This document shows, one piece after another, positions 1-11,176 of a stretch of 45,295 nt of DNA. A program made the position numbers and the translations under genes. Origin of the DNA: Pseudomonadota bacterium (lineage in GTDB: Bacteria > Pseudomonadota > Gammaproteobacteria > Burkholderiales > Methylophilaceae); the NCBI GenBank assembly GCA_029781535.1, contig JAKOWL010000091.1, positions 1-45,295 of the forward strand, written 5' to 3'. Under the pieces are notes generated by a model. The model was not told the origin of the DNA, did no database searches, and saw only the letters and a program-made list of their open reading frames with translations. How positions within the stretch are numbered: position 1 is the first letter of the stretch; each line of letters opens with the position of its first letter.

Positions 1-82
1 GGGTCTTAGGTTCAGGTCATTTGGGGTATGTAATTAATACAAACAGAAGATGCTCTGTATGAAATGGAAGGCTAATTTATAA

Positions 83-1174
83 ATGAAGCTCAGAAAAAGT
101 AAGCCATACCAAGGCTTGGCTATAGGTTCTTTGGCCTTTTTGATACTGACGAGCTGTCAAGCCGGACAGAATGACCGCGTGCGTAAACGTACGCATGAGC
201 GTAAGCACGAGCAAAAACAGGTAGTGGAGTCTGTCACAGTTGAGCCAACGAACCAAGCTGTACAAGACGTAATTGCACCATCTGATTATGTAAAGCGTTT
301 GGGCAAGGGGCTGGATGTGGATTGGGCGAAAACGCCTAAAGGCATGCAAACATACAGCTTGAAAATGGTACAAGATTTTAAACAGGCTGGTTTGCAGCAT
401 GTACGTATCCGTGTGACGCAAGATGTAAGTGAAGACTTGCTTGATACGATAGAAAAACAAATTGATGATTGTTTGAAAGTGGGTTTAATTCCGGTAGTAG
501 CTTATCAGGCTGATGCGTTTAAAAATAAGCCCAACAGTGATGAATTGAAAAAAGCTGCTAATTGGTGGGGACAAGTGGCGGTGCGATTAAAAGATAAGTC
601 CCCTTTGTTATCGTTTGATTTGATTATTGAAGTAACCGATGCGCTTAACAAAGACCAGGCGGCACTCAACCAGTATTTTGAAGAAGCTACTGTACAAATC
701 CGTAAAACCAACCCGCAACGCATCGTTTTTGTGTCGCCTCGCGTACGCTCTGATCCGGAGAATTTGAGAGAAATTCGATTGCCAAGTCAGCACCAAGGCC
801 AAATCATGGCTGAGTGGCATTTTTACGCCGCGGGGCCGTCGAAAAAGAACAGCCAAAAGTTATGGACGAGTGGAACTAATCAAGAAAAGCAAATTATCCG
901 TAATAAAATACAAGCGGCTATAGATTGGCAAAAGAAAACTGGCGTGCCAACATGGGTGGGTGCCTGGATGGCAGGCAATTACAACGATGGCAACGATTAC
1001 ACGGTATCCGAGCAGGTAGCGTTTGCCAATTTTGTGGCCTGTGAGTTGGATCAGGCGGGAGTGCCGTTTGCAGTAAATTCGGACACTAAGTTTTATGACG
1101 CAGCCAAACAACGCTGGCTTGGCGAAATGCAGCCGGTGTTACAGGCTTTTTTAAAGCCTAACTGCACAAAGTGA
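83..1174 (+). CDS. GH5-like (cellulase-fold) lipoprotein with atypical catalytic residues
   Basis: 363 residues. The N-terminus is a lipoprotein signal with lipobox LTSC (Cys25), so the mature protein is probably membrane-anchored in the envelope. Residues 70-350 look like a glycoside hydrolase family 5 barrel: a strand-4 segment FDLIIEVTDALN (Glu183 where GH5 has NEP), EWHFY near 244 and WVGAWMAGNY near 291. In active GH5 enzymes the strand-7 position is a Glu nucleophile (GEFG type); here Ala294 seems to occupy it and the Asn before the acid/base Glu is Ile. It may therefore be a non-catalytic glycan-binding relative, or use a shifted residue. GGAAGG lies upstream of the ATG. It sits 10 bp before an oxidoreductase gene, probably in one operon. 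The fold assignment is moderate; the substrate is unknown. Confidence 0.6.
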   Translation: MKLRKSKPYQGLAIGSLAFLILTSCQAGQNDRVRKRTHERKHEQKQVVESVTVEPTNQAVQDVIAPSDYVKRLGKGLDVDWAKTPKGMQTYSLKMVQDFKQAGLQHVRIRVTQDVSEDLLDTIEKQIDDCLKVGLIPVVAYQADAFKNKPNSDELKKAANWWGQVAVRLKDKSPLLSFDLIIEVTDALNKDQAALNQYFEEATVQIRKTNPQRIVFVSPRVRSDPENLREIRLPSQHQGQIMAEWHFYAAGPSKKNSQKLWTSGTNQEKQIIRNKIQAAIDWQKKTGVPTWVGAWMAGNYNDGNDYTVSEQVAFANFVACELDQAGVPFAVNSDTKFYDAAKQRWLGEMQPVLQAFLKPNCTK

Positions 1175-1184
1175 GGGAGTTTAT

Positions 1185-2216
1185 ATGAGTAGGCTCAATT
1201 GGGGTATCCTCGGTGCGGCGCGGGTAAATGAGCGCTTACTGCCTGCGATCATAGAGGCACCGAATTCGCAGCTGGTGGCGATTGCCAGCCGTCGTGCGGG
1301 TGCGGCGCAGGCGACGTTGGATAAATATGCGCCCAACGCGAGCGGCGTGGCCTGTTATGACGATTTGGATAGCCTGATTGCCGATCCCGATGTGGAGGCG
1401 ATTTATTGCCCGATGGCGAACGAGGAGCATGCCGAATGGGCGCTCAAGGCCATTGCGGCGGGCAAGCATATTCTGATTGAAAAGCCGATGGCGATTCGCG
1501 TGCAGGATATAGGTGCGATTGAAGCGGCGGCAAAAAAAGCCAACGTAAAGGTGATGGAAGGCTTTATGTATCGCTTTCATCCACAGCATGCCAAAGTGCG
1601 GGAGTTGATTGAAAGCGGCCTGATTGGTGATGTGCTGTCATGCCGTGCCAGTTTTTCTTTCCTGATGCCGCCTGCGCGCATGTATCGCATCAATCGCAGC
1701 ATGGCGAATGGCGGTGGGGCGATGTGGGATATTGGGCCTTATGCGATTCACGCGCTGCGCTGGTGCTTTGGTGCTAATAAAGCGCCGCTTGAGCCAATCA
1801 GCGTTATCTCCCAAGCCAACCTGAACGAGCACGGTGCAGATACGGTGATGAGCGGCGTGCTGGATTTTGGGCAAGATTCACTTGGCCGCGCTCGTTACGG
1901 ACATTTTGACATCAGCTTTGAGCGTGCCCGCAAAGCGGAGTATGAAATCATTGGCGACAGGGGTGCGATCAAATGCCACAATATGTGGGCGTACCCTGCC
2001 GATGATCCCGTGATTAGTTGGGAGGTGGGCGGTAGGTCGGAAATGATCATTTTGCCCAAAGCTAACCATTTCAATCTGGAGATCGAACACTTCAGTGATT
2101 GCGTGCTGAACGACAAGGCGCCACACCTTACTTTTACTGATGCCAGGAACAATTGCAAGGTGTTGGAAGCAGTTACTCGTGCAGTTGCCAAAAACATGAT
2201 GGTAAATGTTGATTAA
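1185..2216 (+). CDS. Gfo/Idh/MocA family NAD(P)-dependent oxidoreductase
   Basis: 343 residues, normal for the family. The N-terminus WGILGAARVNERLLPAI is the Rossmann dinucleotide-binding turn. HILIEKPMAI near residues 93-102 holds the family EKP motif, whose Lys is usually catalytic. GFMYRFHP follows, then a C-terminal alpha/beta substrate domain containing GGGAMWDIGPYAIHALR. Members oxidise or reduce sugars and related polyols such as glucose, inositol and dTDP- or UDP-sugars; the substrate cannot be read from the sequence. It follows the GH5-like lipoprotein after 10 bp with the RBS GAGGGAGT, which suggests a shared role in carbohydrate or polysaccharide metabolism. The gene is more GC-rich than the lipoprotein before it. 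Confidence 0.85.
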   Translation: MSRLNWGILGAARVNERLLPAIIEAPNSQLVAIASRRAGAAQATLDKYAPNASGVACYDDLDSLIADPDVEAIYCPMANEEHAEWALKAIAAGKHILIEKPMAIRVQDIGAIEAAAKKANVKVMEGFMYRFHPQHAKVRELIESGLIGDVLSCRASFSFLMPPARMYRINRSMANGGGAMWDIGPYAIHALRWCFGANKAPLEPISVISQANLNEHGADTVMSGVLDFGQDSLGRARYGHFDISFERARKAEYEIIGDRGAIKCHNMWAYPADDPVISWEVGGRSEMIILPKANHFNLEIEHFSDCVLNDKAPHLTFTDARNNCKVLEAVTRAVAKNMMVNVD

Positions 2217-2325
2217 ACACAAATAATCGTCACAAGCAGGCTTGCTGAAAAAGCCTATCTGCGTAATAATCTAAGCCTTGGCGGGAAGTTGGCGCATCGC
2301 GTCATTTTCACAGAATTCACAATAA

Positions 2326-2346
2326 GGTGTTTTACAAAAAAACACC
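2326..2346 (+). promoter_or_regulatory. Hairpin in the tkt 5' leader
   Basis: GGTGTTTT and AAAACACC form a perfect 8-bp stem around a 5-nt loop, ending 28 nt before the tkt ATG. No T-run follows, so it is not a typical terminator. It may stabilise the transcript or be incidental. No function is known. Confidence 0.35.
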
Positions 2347-2374
2347 GCACAACCTAATCATTTGGGAGATTAAA

Positions 2375-4360
2375 ATGGCAACTCGTACCGATCTGTGCAA
2401 TGCCATCCGTGCCTTGAGCATGGACGCAGTGCAAAAGGCCAATTCCGGCCACCCAGGCGCGCCTATGGGCATGGCGGAAATCGCTGAAGTGCTTTGGAAC
2501 CATAACATGAGCCACAACCCGAACAATCCGAAATGGGCTAACCGCGACCGTTTCGTATTGTCTAACGGCCATGGCTCCATGCTGATCTACTCCTTGCTGC
2601 ACCTGACAGGCTATGACCTGAATATGGACGACATCAAGTCTTTCCGTCAATTGCATTCACGCTGTGCAGGTCACCCTGAATATGGCTATGCACCTGGCGT
2701 GGAAACAACGACTGGTCCATTGGGTCAAGGTATCGCCAACGGTGTTGGTTTTGCTATGGCTGAAAAATTACTGGCTGACCAATTTAATAAACCCGGCCAC
2801 AACATTGTTGACCACTACACTTATGTGTTCTTGGGCGACGGTTGTATGATGGAAGGTGTTTCTCATGAAGCTTGCGCTTTGGCTGGCACTTGGGGCTTGG
2901 GTAAATTGATGGCGTTCTGGGACGACAATGGTATCTCTATTGACGGTCACATTGAAGGCTGGTATACAGACGACACCGCTAAGCGCTTTGAAGCTTATGG
3001 CTGGCATGTTCAATCAGTTGACGGCCACGACCAAGCGGCTATCCAAGCGGCTATTGACGCAGCAAAAAAAGTAACGGACAAACCATCATTGATTTGCTGT
3101 AAAACAATCATTGGTAAAGGTTCTCCAAACAAATCCGGTTCACACGATTGCCACGGTTCTGCATTAGGTGAAGACGAAGTTGCAGCAACACGTAAAGAAA
3201 TAGGCTGGAACTATCCTCCATTCGAAATTCCAGCAGATGTATACGCTGGCTGGAACCAAAAAGACAAAGGTGCTGCACGCGAATCAGATTGGAACGCGAA
3301 ATTTGATGCTTATGCGAAAGCATTCCCAGCTGAAGCTGCTGAATTCAAACGTCGCATGGCGAATGAACTGCCAGCTAACTGGAAAGCACAAACTGATGCA
3401 ATCATTGCTGAAACTAACGAAAAGGCTGAGAAATTGGCTACTCGTCAAGCTTCACAAAAAGCAATCACTGCTTTGGCTCCAATTCTTCCAGAATTCTTGG
3501 GCGGTTCAGCTGACCTGACAGGTTCGAACTTGACAGCAGCTAAAGAGTTCAAACACGTAAGCGGCAAAGAGCCAGGCAACTATATCTCTTACGGTGTACG
3601 TGAATTTGGCATGTCAGCCATCATGAATGGTATGGCATTGCACGGTGGCCTGTTGCCATACGGCGGTACGTTCCATATGTTCTCTGACTATATGAAGAAC
3701 GGTATGCGTATGTCTGCGTTGATGCATCAACGTGTGATTTACGTGTTGACCCATGACTCTATCGGTCAAGGTGAAGATGGTCCTACACACCAACCAGTTG
3801 AAAACACTTCAGGCTTGCGCATGATTCCCCGTATGGATGTATGGCGTCCAGCTGACTCTACAGAAACAACCGTTGCATGGGTTGCTGCAGTAGAGCGTAC
3901 TGAAGGCCCAACCAGCTTGGTATTGAGCCGTCAAGCTGTTCCAGGCATCAAACATGATGCCAAAGACTTCGACTTGATCCGTAAAGGAGGTTATGTATTC
4001 TCAGATGCTGCAGGTAAAGCAGATGTGATTATCATTGCTAACGGTTCCGAGTTGGATTTGGCAATTCAAGCTGCTGCCGAGCTGACTGCAGCAGGCAAGA
4101 AAGTACGTGTGGTTTCAATGCCATCTACCAACGTATTTGACCGTCAAGACCAAGCTTACAAAGACAGCGTGTTGACTCCAGGCGTAAAACGCGTGGCGAT
4201 CGAGGCTGCTCATCCTGACTTCTGGCGTAAGTATGTAGGTCTGGAAGGTGCAGTGGTTGGTATTGACACCTTCGGTGAGTCCGCTCCTGGTGGTGCATTG
4301 TTCAAACACTTCGGCTTTACTGTTGAAAATGTGGTGAACACGGTGAAATCCGTGCTGTAA
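2375..4360 (+). CDS. tkt: Transketolase
   Basis: 661 residues, the usual bacterial length. It is a thiamine-diphosphate enzyme transferring two-carbon ketol units between sugar phosphates in the pentose phosphate pathway, and in methylotrophs in ribulose monophosphate regeneration. Visible motifs: [11 protein letters not shown] near the N-terminus, [18 protein letters not shown], the ThDP/Mg site [13 protein letters not shown] to [18 protein letters not shown], and [11 protein letters not shown] with the central-domain His. The ATG at 2375 is chosen because GGGAG lies 6 nt upstream and the family N-terminus ([18 protein letters not shown]) begins there; the frame opens 16 codons earlier. It is the first gene of a lower-glycolysis block in the same orientation. 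Confidence 0.96.
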   Translation: MATRTDLCNAIRALSMDAVQKANSGHPGAPMGMAEIAEVLWNHNMSHNPNNPKWANRDRFVLSNGHGSMLIYSLLHLTGYDLNMDDIKSFRQLHSRCAGHPEYGYAPGVETTTGPLGQGIANGVGFAMAEKLLADQFNKPGHNIVDHYTYVFLGDGCMMEGVSHEACALAGTWGLGKLMAFWDDNGISIDGHIEGWYTDDTAKRFEAYGWHVQSVDGHDQAAIQAAIDAAKKVTDKPSLICCKTIIGKGSPNKSGSHDCHGSALGEDEVAATRKEIGWNYPPFEIPADVYAGWNQKDKGAARESDWNAKFDAYAKAFPAEAAEFKRRMANELPANWKAQTDAIIAETNEKAEKLATRQASQKAITALAPILPEFLGGSADLTGSNLTAAKEFKHVSGKEPGNYISYGVREFGMSAIMNGMALHGGLLPYGGTFHMFSDYMKNGMRMSALMHQRVIYVLTHDSIGQGEDGPTHQPVENTSGLRMIPRMDVWRPADSTETTVAWVAAVERTEGPTSLVLSRQAVPGIKHDAKDFDLIRKGGYVFSDAAGKADVIIIANGSELDLAIQAAAELTAAGKKVRVVSMPSTNVFDRQDQAYKDSVLTPGVKRVAIEAAHPDFWRKYVGLEGAVVGIDTFGESAPGGALFKHFGFTVENVVNTVKSVL

Positions 4361-4401
4361 TCTTCTAAGCCGCCACGCAAGTGGCGCATTGCTTTTACTC
4401 T

Positions 4402-5489
<1,088 letters not shown>

Positions 5490-5498
5490 GAGGTTGCC

Positions 5499-6677
5499 AT
5501 GAAATTTCTCAAAATGACAGATATGGACTTGGCGGGGAAGCGCGTCTTTATCCGCGCCGACCTGAATGTGCCTGTTGCTGATGGCAAAGTGACTTCGGAT
5601 GCACGTATCACTGCGTCCATGCCGACGATTGAATATGCACTGAAGCAAGGTGCCAGGGTCATGGTGACATCTCACTTGGGACGCCCTGAAGAAGGGGTGT
5701 ATTCGGAAGAGAACTCGCTAAAACCCGTAGCGGATGTCATATCAGCCAAGCTGGGTAAACCAGTGCGCCTGATCAAGGATTGGGTGAACGGCGGTTTCGA
5801 CGTGACTTCCGGCGAGCTGGTGTTGCTGGAAAATTGCCGTTTCAACAAAGGTGAGAAAAAGAATGTGGATGAGACCGCTCAGAAATATGCGGCGCTATGC
5901 GATGTGTTCGTGATGGATGCTTTCGGTACTGCGCACCGTGCGGAGGCTTCTACCCACGGTATCGCCAAGTTCGCACCAGTTGCATGTGCGGGCATTTTGC
6001 TGACAGAAGAGCTGGATGCACTCAGTAAGGCATTATTGGCGCCGGCACGTCCGTTGGTGGCGATTGTTGCGGGTTCTAAAGTTTCGACCAAGCTGACGGT
6101 GCTGGAAAGCCTGTCCGATAAAGTGGATCAGTTGGTGGTTGGCGGCGGTATCGCCAATACTTTCCTGAAAGCGGCCGGCCATGAGATTGGCAAATCCCTA
6201 TGCGAGGATGACTTGGTGCCCACTGCTAAAGCGTTAACCGAGAAAATGCGCCAACGCGGTGCAGAAGTGCCTATCGCGGTGGATGTAGTGTGCGGCAAGA
6301 AATTCGATGCCAATGAGCCGGCAGTCAAGAAAGATGTAGGGTCGGTGCAACCTGACGACATGATTTTCGATATTGGCGCGAAATCTGCCAGTGCCTTGGT
6401 GGATATCATCAACAAGGCAGGTACCGTAGTGTGGAATGGCCCGGTTGGGGTGTTCGAATTCGACCAGTTTGGGGAAGGCACCAAGACCATCGCTAACGCC
6501 ATAGCCAATACCAAAGCCTTTACGCTGGCAGGAGGAGGCGACACGATTGCTGCGATTCAGAAGTATGGTATCTACGATAAAGTGTCCTATATTTCAACAG
6601 CCGGTGGTGCGTTTCTGGAATTCCTGGAGGGCAAAACATTGCCGGCCGTGGAAATTCTGGAACAACGAAGCCGATAA
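5499..6677 (+). CDS. pgk: Phosphoglycerate kinase
   Basis: 392 residues, the standard bacterial length. It transfers phosphate between 1,3-bisphosphoglycerate and ADP. The N-domain shows [11 protein letters not shown] and [10 protein letters not shown] with the substrate-binding Arg and His residues. The C-domain nucleotide site shows [32 protein letters not shown] and [10 protein letters not shown] near the end. The RBS AGGAGG overlaps the gap stop codon region, 9 bp from it, so gap and pgk are surely cotranscribed. A terminator follows. Confidence 0.97.
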   Translation: MKFLKMTDMDLAGKRVFIRADLNVPVADGKVTSDARITASMPTIEYALKQGARVMVTSHLGRPEEGVYSEENSLKPVADVISAKLGKPVRLIKDWVNGGFDVTSGELVLLENCRFNKGEKKNVDETAQKYAALCDVFVMDAFGTAHRAEASTHGIAKFAPVACAGILLTEELDALSKALLAPARPLVAIVAGSKVSTKLTVLESLSDKVDQLVVGGGIANTFLKAAGHEIGKSLCEDDLVPTAKALTEKMRQRGAEVPIAVDVVCGKKFDANEPAVKKDVGSVQPDDMIFDIGAKSASALVDIINKAGTVVWNGPVGVFEFDQFGEGTKTIANAIANTKAFTLAGGGDTIAAIQKYGIYDKVSYISTAGGAFLEFLEGKTLPAVEILEQRSR

Positions 6678-6693
6678 TCGCAACCTTTTCTTT

Positions 6694-6716
6694 AAGGCCT
6701 CTACGGAGGCTTTTTT
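6694..6716 (+). terminator. Rho-independent terminator after pgk
   Basis: GCCTC (6697-6701), the loop TACG and GAGGC (6706-6710) are followed by six T. It separates tkt-gap-pgk from the second gap gene. Confidence 0.8.
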
Positions 6717-6783
6717 GTTGCTGTGGATTTCTAGCATCAAAGTTGCTTGATTTTAAGTAATTGTAATTAACAGGAGGCTGGAA

Positions 6784-7845
6784 ATGAGTATCCGAGTTGG
6801 TATCAACGGCTTTGGCCGTATAGGCAGAACATTGCTGCGAGCCGCATTAAATCAGGCCGAATTCAAAGATATCGAGGTGGTTGCCATCAACGGTATCGAA
6901 ACGCCTGACTATATGTTGTACATGCTGAAGTACGATTCGGTGCACGGCAGATTCAAGTTCGATGCACAATTAGAGGGCGATTTTTTAGTAATTGAGGGTA
7001 AAAAGATTCGTCTGACATCGCATAGTAATCCTTCAGATATAGATTGGGCCTCAGCGGGCGTGGACGTCGTTGCGGAATGCACTGGCGTATTTCTGACAAC
7101 AGAGGCTTGTCGTGCACATATCGATCAAGGTGCAAGAAAGGTCATACAATCGGCACCGGCTAAAGATGATACGCCAATGTATGTGTATGGCGTCAATCAC
7201 TGGGATTATCAGGACGAAGCTATTGTGTCGGCTGCATCCTGTACAACGAATGGACTTGCCCCGATAGTGAAAGTGCTACAAGATAATTTTGGTGTTAAGC
7301 GCGGATTGATGACGACGATCCATGCGGCAACCGCATCCCAAAAGACTGTAGACGGTACAAGCAATAAGGATTGGCGTGGTGGACGTGGAGTATTCGAAAA
7401 TATCATCCCATCCAGTACCGGTGCGGCCAAAGCGGTGGGCAAGGTGATTCCGGCGTTAAATAAAAAACTCACCGGCATGTCTATGCGCATTCCTAGTGCA
7501 GATGTCTCTGCTGTAGATTTAACTGTGGAATTGGAATCTGAAACAAGTTATGAGCTTATCTGTAATGCGATAAAATTAGCGTCTGATACCTACCTTAAGA
7601 ACGTGTTGGCCTATACGGATGAGCCATTGGTTTCGACCGACTTCAGAGGATTCCCGGCAGCAAGCATTTTTGATGCCGGGGCAGGGATCATGCTGGATTC
7701 CACCTTTGTTAAAATCATAGGGTGGTACGATAACGAATATGGTTACACATGCAACCTGATTCGGATGTTGAAATATATAGCGCAATATCAGTATGTCGAT
7801 GAACGCGAAGAGTTGGTGGAATCTGAGGCAGCAGAGATTATTTAA
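6784..7845 (+). CDS. Type I glyceraldehyde-3-phosphate dehydrogenase, second diverged copy
   Basis: 353 residues. It has the same architecture as the gap gene 1.3 kb upstream: [10 protein letters not shown], Cys153 in SCTTN, His180, DWRGGR and [14 protein letters not shown], all intact, so it should be catalytically competent. It differs in the cofactor loop (VAINGIET; again no NAD-selecting Asp) and in a C-terminal tail of about 17 residues that is acidic ([15 protein letters not shown]) and absent from the first copy. Codon use looks more AT-rich than in its neighbours. It has its own AGGAGG RBS and lies behind a terminator, so expression may be independent of tkt-gap-pgk. Probably an ancient tandem duplication or paralog with a changed cofactor or direction of flux. 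Confidence 0.93.
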   Translation: MSIRVGINGFGRIGRTLLRAALNQAEFKDIEVVAINGIETPDYMLYMLKYDSVHGRFKFDAQLEGDFLVIEGKKIRLTSHSNPSDIDWASAGVDVVAECTGVFLTTEACRAHIDQGARKVIQSAPAKDDTPMYVYGVNHWDYQDEAIVSAASCTTNGLAPIVKVLQDNFGVKRGLMTTIHAATASQKTVDGTSNKDWRGGRGVFENIIPSSTGAAKAVGKVIPALNKKLTGMSMRIPSADVSAVDLTVELESETSYELICNAIKLASDTYLKNVLAYTDEPLVSTDFRGFPAASIFDAGAGIMLDSTFVKIIGWYDNEYGYTCNLIRMLKYIAQYQYVDEREELVESEAAEII

Positions 7846-7912
7846 TGATTTGTAAATTAAAGAATAGAACTTTGCTGAAAGACAGAATTTAAGCAAAATT
7901 TAAGGTAAAAAA

Positions 7913-9349
7913 TTGATACAACGTAAAACAAAAATTGTGGCGACATTGGGGCCATCATCAACGAGTGAAGAAATGATTGCGCGGCTAATTGTCGCAGGTG
8001 TCAATGTGGTGCGTCTGAATTTCTCGCACGGTACTGCCGAAGAACATATTCAGCGTGCCGAAATCGTGCGCAAGATTGCCGCACAGTTGAATCGGCCGAT
8101 TGGTGTGCTGTGTGATTTACAGGGTCCTAAGATCCGTATCGGCAAATTCGAGCAAGGCAAAATCACTTTGAAAATGGGTGATATTTTCATTCTAGATGCG
8201 GATTGTCCATTAGGCAGGCAGGAAAAGGTCGGTCTGGATTACAAGTCGTTGCCGCAGGAAGTCAGTGCAGGACAGAAACTGCTGCTGGATGATGGCCGGA
8301 TCGTGATGGAAATCAATCGGGTACAAGGCAATAAAATCCACTGTGTCGTCATTACCGGCGGTGTGCTTTCCAACAACAAAGGAATCAACCTGCAGGGTGG
8401 CGGCCTGGCAGCCGATGCGCTGACACAGAAGGACCGTGAAGATATCAAGACGGCTGTAGCTTTGGAAGCTGACTATATCGCGATTTCATTTCCAAAAAAT
8501 GCCGCAGATATCGAATATGCAAAATCACTAATACGCAAGGCTGGCGGAACCGCCAGCTTGGTCGCGAAGATCGAGCGTGCAGAAGCGATTGATCATCTTG
8601 AAGTCATGATAGATGCCAGCGATGCCATCATGGTGGCGCGTGGTGATTTGGGTGTCGAAGTTGGGGATGCGGCAGTGCCTGGACTGCAAAAGCGCATGAT
8701 TCGTATGGCGCGTGCACAGAACAAGTTGGTCATTACAGCCACGCAAATGATGGAATCCATGATTACCAGTCCGATACCGACTCGGGCCGAAGTTTCGGAT
8801 GTCGCCAATGCTGTTCTGGATGGAACGGACGCTGTAATGTTATCCGCCGAGACGGCGTCTGGACAATATCCGCTGGAAACCGTGCAAGCGATGCACCGTG
8901 TTTGTGTAGAGGCTGAAAAAGATTACTTTAGCCAGGCAGAGTTCAGTGCGCCGGACAACGTGTTTTTACATACGGATGAATCAGTCGCGATGGCGGCGAT
9001 TTATACCGCGCAGCATTTGAATGTCAAGGCCATCGCCACGTTGACGCAATCTGGCAATACGGCGCAATGGCTGTCGCGTGCGGATAACGAGGTACCGATC
9101 TATGCTCTATCGCCAGATAAAGTCGCACGTCGCAAATTGACACTCTATCGAGGTGTTTACCCATACCCGATTGACCAGGCTGGCAAGTCCCGTGACGAGA
9201 TTTTGCGCGAAATGGAAGGTGTGCTTTTGCAAAATGGGGTAGTGGAAAAAGATGATCTGGTGATCTTCACTTTCGGCGAGCCTATCGGTAGTCCAGGGGG
9301 CACCAATACATTCAAAATCATTAAAATCGGTGAGCACCGGGTGACATAA
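7913..9349 (+). CDS. pyk: Pyruvate kinase
   Basis: 478 residues. It catalyses phosphoenolpyruvate + ADP to pyruvate + ATP. Motifs: RKTKIVATLGPSS at the N-terminus, VRLNFSHG, LCDLQGPKIRIG, VAKIERAEAI with the catalytic Lys, MVARGDLGVE, ITATQMMESM and DGTDAVMLSAETASG. The C-terminal allosteric domain is present. The start is TTG at 7913, giving MIQRKTKIV, with AAGGT upstream; no ATG gives a better N-terminus. It follows the second gap gene by 67 bp and precedes a PsiE-like gene by 42 bp. Confidence 0.96.
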   Translation: MIQRKTKIVATLGPSSTSEEMIARLIVAGVNVVRLNFSHGTAEEHIQRAEIVRKIAAQLNRPIGVLCDLQGPKIRIGKFEQGKITLKMGDIFILDADCPLGRQEKVGLDYKSLPQEVSAGQKLLLDDGRIVMEINRVQGNKIHCVVITGGVLSNNKGINLQGGGLAADALTQKDREDIKTAVALEADYIAISFPKNAADIEYAKSLIRKAGGTASLVAKIERAEAIDHLEVMIDASDAIMVARGDLGVEVGDAAVPGLQKRMIRMARAQNKLVITATQMMESMITSPIPTRAEVSDVANAVLDGTDAVMLSAETASGQYPLETVQAMHRVCVEAEKDYFSQAEFSAPDNVFLHTDESVAMAAIYTAQHLNVKAIATLTQSGNTAQWLSRADNEVPIYALSPDKVARRKLTLYRGVYPYPIDQAGKSRDEILREMEGVLLQNGVVEKDDLVIFTFGEPIGSPGGTNTFKIIKIGEHRVT

Positions 9350-9391
9350 ATCATTCAAAGCATGGTTATAATCTCCCTGAATGGAGGGAGT

Positions 9392-9802
9392 ATGAGACCA
9401 AACAACAAACTGAGCGTGATGGGGCAGAAAGGCGTCGAGTACGTCGAGGAACTGCTGCTGATTTTTATCGCGATAGCCACGGTCTATGCCACTTGTCACG
9501 AGATTTACAAAATGTGGCTGGCATGGGTTGTCACTGTTGCAGACTTGCTCCTGCTCTTCTTGTATTTGGAAGTGCTGTCCATGGTCAAGCACTATATCGG
9601 TTCCGGCAAATTGCCGGTGCGCTATCCTTTGTATATCGGTATCGTTGCATTAGCGCGCTATATGGTGCTGGAGATCAAGGAGCTGGATGCATACCGGATA
9701 TTGGCGGTGGCAGGTGCAGTGTTGATTATGGCACTGGCAGTGTTGACCGTACGCTACGGACACACACGTTACCCTTATGAGGATAGTACAGACAACAAAT
9801 AA
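9392..9802 (+). CDS. PsiE-family small membrane protein
   Basis: 136 residues with four hydrophobic helices (about 20-38, 45-62, 75-92 and 99-117) and short charged ends. The pattern (EELLLIFIAIATVYA, LYLEVLSMVKHYIGSGKLPVRYPLYIGIVALARYMVLE) matches PsiE, a phosphate-starvation-inducible inner-membrane family of unknown biochemical role. The ATG at 9392 is preferred over the upstream ATG at 9362 because GGAGGG lies just before it. It follows pyk closely and may be cotranscribed. Family assignment is good; the function is unknown. Confidence 0.75.
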   Translation: MRPNNKLSVMGQKGVEYVEELLLIFIAIATVYATCHEIYKMWLAWVVTVADLLLLFLYLEVLSMVKHYIGSGKLPVRYPLYIGIVALARYMVLEIKELDAYRILAVAGAVLIMALAVLTVRYGHTRYPYEDSTDNK

Positions 9803-9840
9803 TGCTGTTGCTATTGATTCAGGCAATGGTTGTTTATTGC

Positions 9841-10893
9841 TCAGCTGATGTGAGCTGCTTCGTTTGAGTGAGTGTTGTCTGTATCTTGCTGTTTGATCAT
9901 CTTGATATTGTTCGCAGCAGCATAATCAAGCACGTTTTGTGTGTATGGGGCCCGCTGATGTTCTGGTAATGTGTTGATGTAATTGATTGCCAGGTCTATT
10001 TTCTGCTCAGGACTAAGTTGGTCATGATTGCTTGATTGAGGATCCAAGAGATGTATTTTTTGTGCGCTTTCTAATGCCTTTTTCTCTTCTTCGCCAACTG
10101 CAGGGATTCCGTTCTTGCCGGCAGAAAAAGTCATCGAACTTTGATGATAGCGGCCATCACGTTCTATAAAATTCAGGTTGATGGATTTCATGGCAGGGGT
10201 TTCATAATGATCAATCACATATTGTTCAGCTGCCGGCCCGGTACTTTTATTCATTGCATCGACGGCCTCCGTGTATCCTGGCTCTCCCGGAGAGAGGTAT
10301 TTGGCTTTGTAAGGTAGCTCGGATAGTGATTTATCCACCATTTTCTTTACATCAGATAACATGATGTAATGGCCGAGTTCATGAACAAACTGCTGTTCTG
10401 GCGGGGCGATGCCATATGCGGAATATTTCCCCCGTGTGGCGTTAAGCTCCGCTATTCCTTCGCTGGCTTGTTGATCAGTAAGTCCATGATATGCCTTCGC
10501 TTTTTCCAGAAAAGTAGGCTCGTGGGGCTTCTCGATTTCCTGTGCCCCTTTTGCAGGGTATTTTCCCCAAGTGTCAGGATTGAATTTAATAATAGGTTGG
10601 TCGCCAAGTCGCAAGTCAGAAGAGAACCCGCGCGCACCGGTCAAATTCTCCAAATCCCCTTTGGTTTTCCCCTCTTTTAGATCGATATAAATATCTTCAC
10701 CGCTTAGCTTTTTAAATTGGTCGCGTAAGGCAACTGCGCTTGTTGCGTGTGATAAATCAGCCAGATTAGTTAATATCTGATCGAATTTTTTACGTTGTGA
10801 TTCAGTCTCGCCTTGCAGTTTAATAACAGGTGGTTTCCCCAGAGTATTATCCCAATTCGGCCAAGCGTATGCGTTCTCGTTTTCTTGTGACAT
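9841..10893 (-). CDS. Putative zinc metalloprotease, M91/NleD-like (HELGH)
   Basis: 350 residues, soluble, no signal peptide. QFVHELGHYIML (HELGH at 171-175) is a gluzincin-type HExxH zinc site. About 60 residues later HYETPAMKSINLNFIERDGRYHQSS (split here as HYETPAMKS and INLNFIERDG) resembles the segment of NleD/HopH-type M91 peptidases that carries the third ligand (candidate Glu231) and an N-x-I-x-x-E/D-x-G motif. Upstream, DIYIDL and IIKFNPD look like the family beta strands. M91 members include effectors that cleave host kinases, but free-living bacteria carry relatives of unknown role. It lies alone on the reverse strand between pyk/psiE and purC, with no immunity or secretion gene next to it. 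Family assignment is tentative. Confidence 0.6.
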   Translation of the reverse strand: MSQENENAYAWPNWDNTLGKPPVIKLQGETESQRKKFDQILTNLADLSHATSAVALRDQFKKLSGEDIYIDLKEGKTKGDLENLTGARGFSSDLRLGDQPIIKFNPDTWGKYPAKGAQEIEKPHEPTFLEKAKAYHGLTDQQASEGIAELNATRGKYSAYGIAPPEQQFVHELGHYIMLSDVKKMVDKSLSELPYKAKYLSPGEPGYTEAVDAMNKSTGPAAEQYVIDHYETPAMKSINLNFIERDGRYHQSSMTFSAGKNGIPAVGEEEKKALESAQKIHLLDPQSSNHDQLSPEQKIDLAINYINTLPEHQRAPYTQNVLDYAAANNIKMIKQQDTDNTHSNEAAHIS

Positions 10894-11176
10894 GTGGAAT
10901 TCGCCTTGTAAAGTAGTAAGTCTCGGGTTATTTCGATAGTTCTATATTGAACGTACTAAATCCGTGTAAAGGGTTAACCCAAAAGAAAAATACTGATGTA
11001 TATGGCGGATGGAGATTTTGGCTTTAATATTGCAAATGGTTTGAAAGGAAATCCCATTTTCAGGTTTACGGTAAATGCATGCGTTGGATATGCAGAATTG
11101 ATGATGTCTGAAGCGAGGGCGCTATATCTATCGGGTATAATCACAACTCAACGTGACAACATAAGTGAGTATTTAG

